Source: Gimesia chilikensis
GTDB lineage: Bacteria > Planctomycetota > Planctomycetia > Planctomycetales > Planctomycetaceae
DNA length: 64,000 nucleotides
Direction of reading: 5' to 3'
NCBI RefSeq assembly: GCF_008329715.1
Contig: NZ_VTSR01000006.1
Coordinates: 372,001-436,000, forward strand
This document shows, one piece after another, positions 19,401-25,400 of the stretch. The notes beneath the pieces are model-generated. The model was not told where the DNA came from and did not search any database. It saw only the letters and a list, made by a program, of their open reading frames with translations. Positions within the stretch are counted from its first letter, which is position 1, and each line of letters starts with the position of its first letter. Made by a program: the position numbers and the translations under genes.

Positions 19401-22400
19401 TGTTAGAGAGCTCTACATCACCGGCTGCCGCATTGAAGAGGGCACCACCATCACGTTCTGTGGTGTTTCCATACAGAGTACTGCGAGAAATCTGCAGTGA
19501 ACCGGTATTGCGGATACCACCACCGCTACCGCCGGCACTGTTATTGGAAATCGTACTGTCGACGATGATCATCACCCCGGTATTGTTGATACCACCGGCA
19601 CTGTCTTCAGAGACGTTTCCGGTTACTTCAACATTTGACAGAGTTGTAGTACCACTGTTGCGGATACCAGCACCGTCTGCACTACCGGTCAATGCACCGT
19701 TCGTGATTGTCAGATTTTCGAGGTTCAGCGTAACGCCGGCGAATACCTGGAAGATACGATCCAGGGCTCCTGCATCGATCACGGTGACTCCGACTCCCTG
19801 ACCGCGAATGGTCAGGTTGTCCCGGATATCGAGGTCGCCGGTCGCTGACAGATCTTCGTCGAAGCCGGCGATGCTCAGTACATAAGTACCAGCTGCCAGT
19901 TCGATGACGTTTGAACCAGCCAGGGCATTCGCTTCCTGAATTGCTGCACGCAGTGTCTGGGTACCTGTGGTCCCATCACCGACGATCCCGTCGCCAGCGA
20001 GGGAATCAACACCGTCGGTGAAGACAGGGGTTCCACTTGTCAGGTCGATGGTATCACTGGCAATCCAGGATTCCGATGCGTCATCCAGCATGGGATCGAG
20101 TGTGGTGAAGCTGCGGATATTGGAACCTTCAGCAACCAGGGTCAGTGTATAATTACCGTAAATCCCAGTCACAGAGCTGAGGTCAATCTGGTACTGGCTG
20201 CCGCTCACTGGAGTGACAGTCAGACCGGCCAGCGAGACGTCCTGTCCATCCAGTTTCAGGCTGAAATCGGAAATATCGACACCCGTAACCGCTTCATCGA
20301 AGGTGACTGTCACCACCCCGGCATTGGTAACCAGAATCGGTGGGAGATCTTCGATGGTTGCTACCGGGCCAATACCGCCGGTACGCCAGCTGTCGGAAGT
20401 AACAGCGGTAAATTTATTTCCAGCAAAGTCCTCAATTGTACCGTCAGCCAGCAGATTTAGAACGTAGTCCCCATCTTGTGTCGTCACGGTACTTAAATCG
20501 ATCTGGTAAGTCGAATCGTTAACCTGTGACACAGACAGAGATGCTAATGAAATCGGTACCTGACCGCTGCCATCGTCGAGCAACAGTTCAAAGTCGGTGA
20601 TATCGACGCCGGTCACATCTTCTGAGAAGTTAATTGTCACGACGCCTACAGCGGAACCGGAAGGACGTGGATCCGGAGTAATGTCCTGGATACCAGCCGT
20701 CGGAGCGATGACTTCGACACCTTTCTGCCAGGTCTCGGAAGCAGGCCCGGAAGCTTCATTACCGGCGATATCCTGAACGGCAGAACCTTCAGAGTGATAC
20801 GTCAGGGTGTAGATACCGTTGTCATCAGCCAGCGATCCCAGCACGATATTGTACTGTGAAGCGGTCACGGGAACCAAAGTCGCTGAAGTGGTCGAGAGAT
20901 CGATTACATTGCCAGCGGGATCAGTCAGAGTGAAATCAGACAAGGCCAGTCCAGTTACATCTTCTGAGAAATTCAGAGTGACAGTAAAGCCAGGAGCAGG
21001 TCCGGAAGGAACCGGATCAGCGACGTTCACAAACTGAGCGATCGGAGACAGCGTATCGTTCACCCACATATCCACTGCATCAGCAGCCAGGGCGTTGCCA
21101 GCCATGTCGGTAATCGAAGATCCTGCAGCGTTCAACGTCAGCTCGTAATCACCAGACAGGCTGGTCACTTTGCTGATATCCAGAATGAACTGACTGCCTG
21201 TAACCTGAGTCAGTGTCGCGGGAGTAGAAGCCAGGTTAATCGGCGTTCCCCCGTCGATGGTGACTGTGAAATCGCTGAGATCAACTCCCTGCACATCCTC
21301 GGAGAAGTTGATCACAACTTCACCAGCCGCTTCACTCCGTGGATCAGGCGAAACATCGACGATGTCAGCCGTTGGAGCGGTGGTATCAACGGTAAATCGC
21401 TCTATATCACCAAACTCGAGGAAGTTGGTGGGCGATGAACCAAACAGAGGCGAGAACGGACTGATGTATTTCGCGTCGGAAATGGAACCATTATTAACCA
21501 GCCGTAACTGATATTCGCCTTCAAGTCCGGTAACCGAGCTGAGGTCCAGTTCAAAAGTACGGGCATTGATCTGAGTGAGCATACCCGCATTCAAAGCGAC
21601 AGCGATGTTATCTCGTAACAGCACAAAGTCAGAAATATCGACGCCATTGACATCTTCTGTAAACGAGATCGTCAAAGGATCGGTGATTGCACCGGTGGTC
21701 GGATCTGGTACTGCGACAGAGATATCTGCCGTCAGGAAGGTACTGGTAACAGGAGCCAGGAAGGTATCATCATCAGGAGTCCAGCTGTCCCAGCCAAAGC
21801 TCAGTTCGCCAAAGATGTTTGCTCCAGGGTAGAGTGCCTGGAATGTAAAATCATCCCCCTGCTGGAAGCCGTTACCTACTCCATCATAGCCCTGGGCGAT
21901 GCGGAATGTGCTGACGCCCATACCATCGTAAAGGAATGCGCCGGTATTGTTATTTGACCAGGTACCACCGCTCAGGATCGCCCCTAACTCAGCGCCTTCA
22001 GTGCTTCTCAATGTGAAGTTCAACGAGTCGATCACATCGATCACAAACACGCCGTTCAAGGGGTTGAGGAACGTATAACCCACACCAGCTTCAAAAGTGA
22101 TCGCATCGGTAATTTCGACGGTCGCACCACTGGTCAGACCGTGAGGTAACGCAGTTGTCACCTGGATTGGACCACCGGGTGTCGAAACATAAGCATCAGC
22201 GACATTTCCGACTGCCGTTGGTGCTTCGTTGGGAGCACTGAATGGGGCAAGATTTGTACGTGATGCAACTCGCTGTGCATTACGCCGGCGGGTTGCGGAA
22301 GTAAAAGGACCATCCGGGTTAGGAGCCGGCGTTCCGTTACGAAGACGCGACTTGAACACCGATTCCGCATTGTCGTAATAAGCACCGTCATTAACAACAT

Positions 22401-25400
22401 TCAGACCATTACCGGTATTGTCTTCGAACACCAGGTTCAAACGAGCCAGAGGGTCACGACGGTAGGAGCTCAGAACACGGAAAGCCGGGTTGGCGTTGAT
22501 ATCCCAGTTATCGACGGTCGTTGGAGGATCGACTGTCGAGGTGAATGATTCAACGTAGAAATCTTCACCAAAGTTACCTTCAAATTCGTTGCTGGTGACC
22601 GAGACATTCGAACGACCGTTACCAAAATCGCTGCTACCTTCCGCCCCGACACTGGCAGTTGAGCCGGGTGTCTGGCTGGTGTAGCTGGTGCTGGATGCCA
22701 TGGTACCGATTCGCAGTACCAGACCAGTTGTGGTGAAGTTACTGTTAACACCGTTGTCCTGAATGTAGTTGCGATCGATCTGCAGCACCATGTCTGCATG
22801 CGAGTTGGTTACGCTGCCCGTCGCGTCCAAAGTTGCGGTACTGGCAGCATCCTGATCCTGTCCGCGTGAAGCGGTCGTAATCACATAGAAACCTTCCAGG
22901 GCATTTGAAACAACACGGTTCGCCCCAGTTTCCGTTCCATCACCAAAGATGAAGTCGGAATTCGCCATTTCTTCTGTCTGCAGGTCAACACCACGGCCGC
23001 CGTTGTTATCGATGAAGTTACCGATGGCGGTAACACTGGTCGTGGCGCCACCAATGCCCACACTGGTGGTGGAGTTCAATTCACTGAAGTTGATGACGTT
23101 CGCACTCAGAACTTCCAGACCGTCGGCCGTGTTTTCGGTAATGATATTATTTCGGATGAAGACGACCTGGTTATTCGAATTGATATCAATCCCTTTACCG
23201 TCGTTGAAGGCAATCAGGTTCTCATCGATTGAGGAAGACAGCCCTTCACCGGTGATTTCGATACCGCCGGTCGAGTTTGACAGAATCGAGTTATTGGCAA
23301 TCTTGACATTACCATCGATCCGGTCGAAGTGAGCCGCGATCTGAATACCGTCGTTGCCGTTGTTCGCAATCATGTTACCGCGATCAGCGCCGGTTACAGG
23401 ATCAACCCCGTCCAGACCGATGAACAACATGTTCCGGTTACCAATTCGACCGGAAATACGCACACCATGCGAAGCGTTTTCGCTGATGGTGTTCTGGATC
23501 CAGGTACCGGAAACATCGCGGCGGTCTGTTCCGAAGTAGCTGGTGGTACGAGTGGTCGATTCAATACCGTTAATACCGTTCAGTGTCACCTGGTTGTTAA
23601 TGATATCCGCAAAGATCGTCGCATCCGCCTCGGCGTGCAGGCTGATCCCGTCCCGAGCGTTGGTGTTGATCACGTTATCTTTGATCTCAAAATCGGTTGT
23701 TGTCAGGTTACCGTTTTGAGCCAGGATATCGATACCATCACTGTTTCCGCTGATGGTATTGCTGTAAATCATCACAGCCCGTTCTTCACCCACGATCGGA
23801 TCAATCACAGCACGGCCAACGCGAGCATCATCTTCACGGTGGAAGTTAATACCATCGATAGAGTTGTTGGCGATGACGTTATTGGAAATCTGAGTCCGAT
23901 CGATAATCGTCGATTCTTCGATGTGAATGCCAATACCATGACCGGCGTTACCCAGTCCCCCTGTTCCGGCAGCATTGGTACCCAGGTAGTTGCCGTCGAT
24001 CACCAGATCACGCAACTGATTGAAGGCTTCGAAGCTCACGTCGGTACCATACAGGTCGATATAGATGGCATCACCAGCGTACGGTGTTGTCACATTCGTA
24101 TCATTGCGGGTCCCGGTAATTGTGTTGTTGGTGATGCTGACATCACCGGTTGCAGTGTCTTCCATATTGACCGCGATGGCTGCACCACGGTTGTCGTCCA
24201 TCGTGTTGCCGTCAACAGACAGACTGAAATCGACACTCTTCAGACTCGTAAAGTCAGAAGCGGTCAGGTTAATACCCTGGGTATTATTGGAGCTGATTGT
24301 ATTTCCGACGATATCACCATAGAAGGATGTGTACATCGCCAGATCGATTTCAATACCGGCTCCCGAGTTACCTGTAATCAAGTTGCCTCGAATACCGCGT
24401 TGATAACCACCGACATTAGTCGTTTTGGTTGTAATCGCAGGTGAAGTTCCGCCGGTGAGTCCGCTGCCATCAGCCAGAATCAGTGGCACATTGACAGACG
24501 CCAGGACACCAACATATTCAATTTCAAAACCAGTCAAGGCATCGCCGCGGACCATCACATCACCTGGGTTGATATTCCCCAGTGCTTCCAGTGCTGTGAT
24601 AATCACATCAGCGGTCGCATTGTAAGCAATGGAACCAGTTGTCTCGCCGTCAAAGGTGAGGGTAAAAGTACCACCCGTTGGTGCACCGCTGATCGATACT
24701 TCCTGAACCTCGTTGTCTGAAGTCCCTTCGGTAATGGTCGTCACAGTCGGAGCAACCAGCAGCAATCCAGTCGGATTAACAGAAATCAGAGGACCGGCAG
24801 GGTTCGCACGGAAGTCACCTGTAAATTCGATGAAGAATCCGCTGGCGGATACGGAACCAGTCACAATAACGTTTCCGACGCCAATGGTATCCAGGCTTTC
24901 CAGGGCCGCCTGAACTTCGGCTGCAGTGGCATCAAAATCTACCACAACCGGACCATTGGTGCTGGCACCGAAGTCAAGTTCAATGGTTCCGCCCCCGGGA
25001 ACACTGGGGAAGGCAATATTCTGAATTTCGTTCACGCCAAAACCGTTAGTCACGGTAGAAGGCGTTACGTTCACAAACGGTTCCAGAGGACCAGAGAGTA
25101 CATCACCCGCGATGATAAATGGGGCGGTGAGATCAAAATTACCGACCTGAGTTGAAGGCTCAATGTCTTGTGTAAACACATTCGCGATCAGCAGCGGAAC
25201 GTCAAGATTACCGAAGTCTCCGGTGAAGGTGATTAAGAACCCGCTGCTGTAGTTTCCGGTTACCGTGAAGTCGTTACCGGTCGTCGCTGAGGGCAAGCCT
25301 TCCAGAGCTGCATCGATGCTCGCTACAGTTACGGATGGATCGGAGTCAAAGGAGATCGGTGCAGTGAGTTCACCCAGGAAGGAAAGCGTGAAGGCAGCTC

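Noticed and set aside
16300-19600. Regularly spaced ATACCACCACC-like repeats resembling a CRISPR array
   Set aside because: The repeats are codons for GGGIYN rungs in an intact reading frame, spacing varies, and there are no cas genes.
23329-24444. A 371-codon open frame antisense to the giant gene
   Set aside because: It is the shadow of a repetitive coding strand. It lacks a ribosome binding site and protein-like domain pattern.
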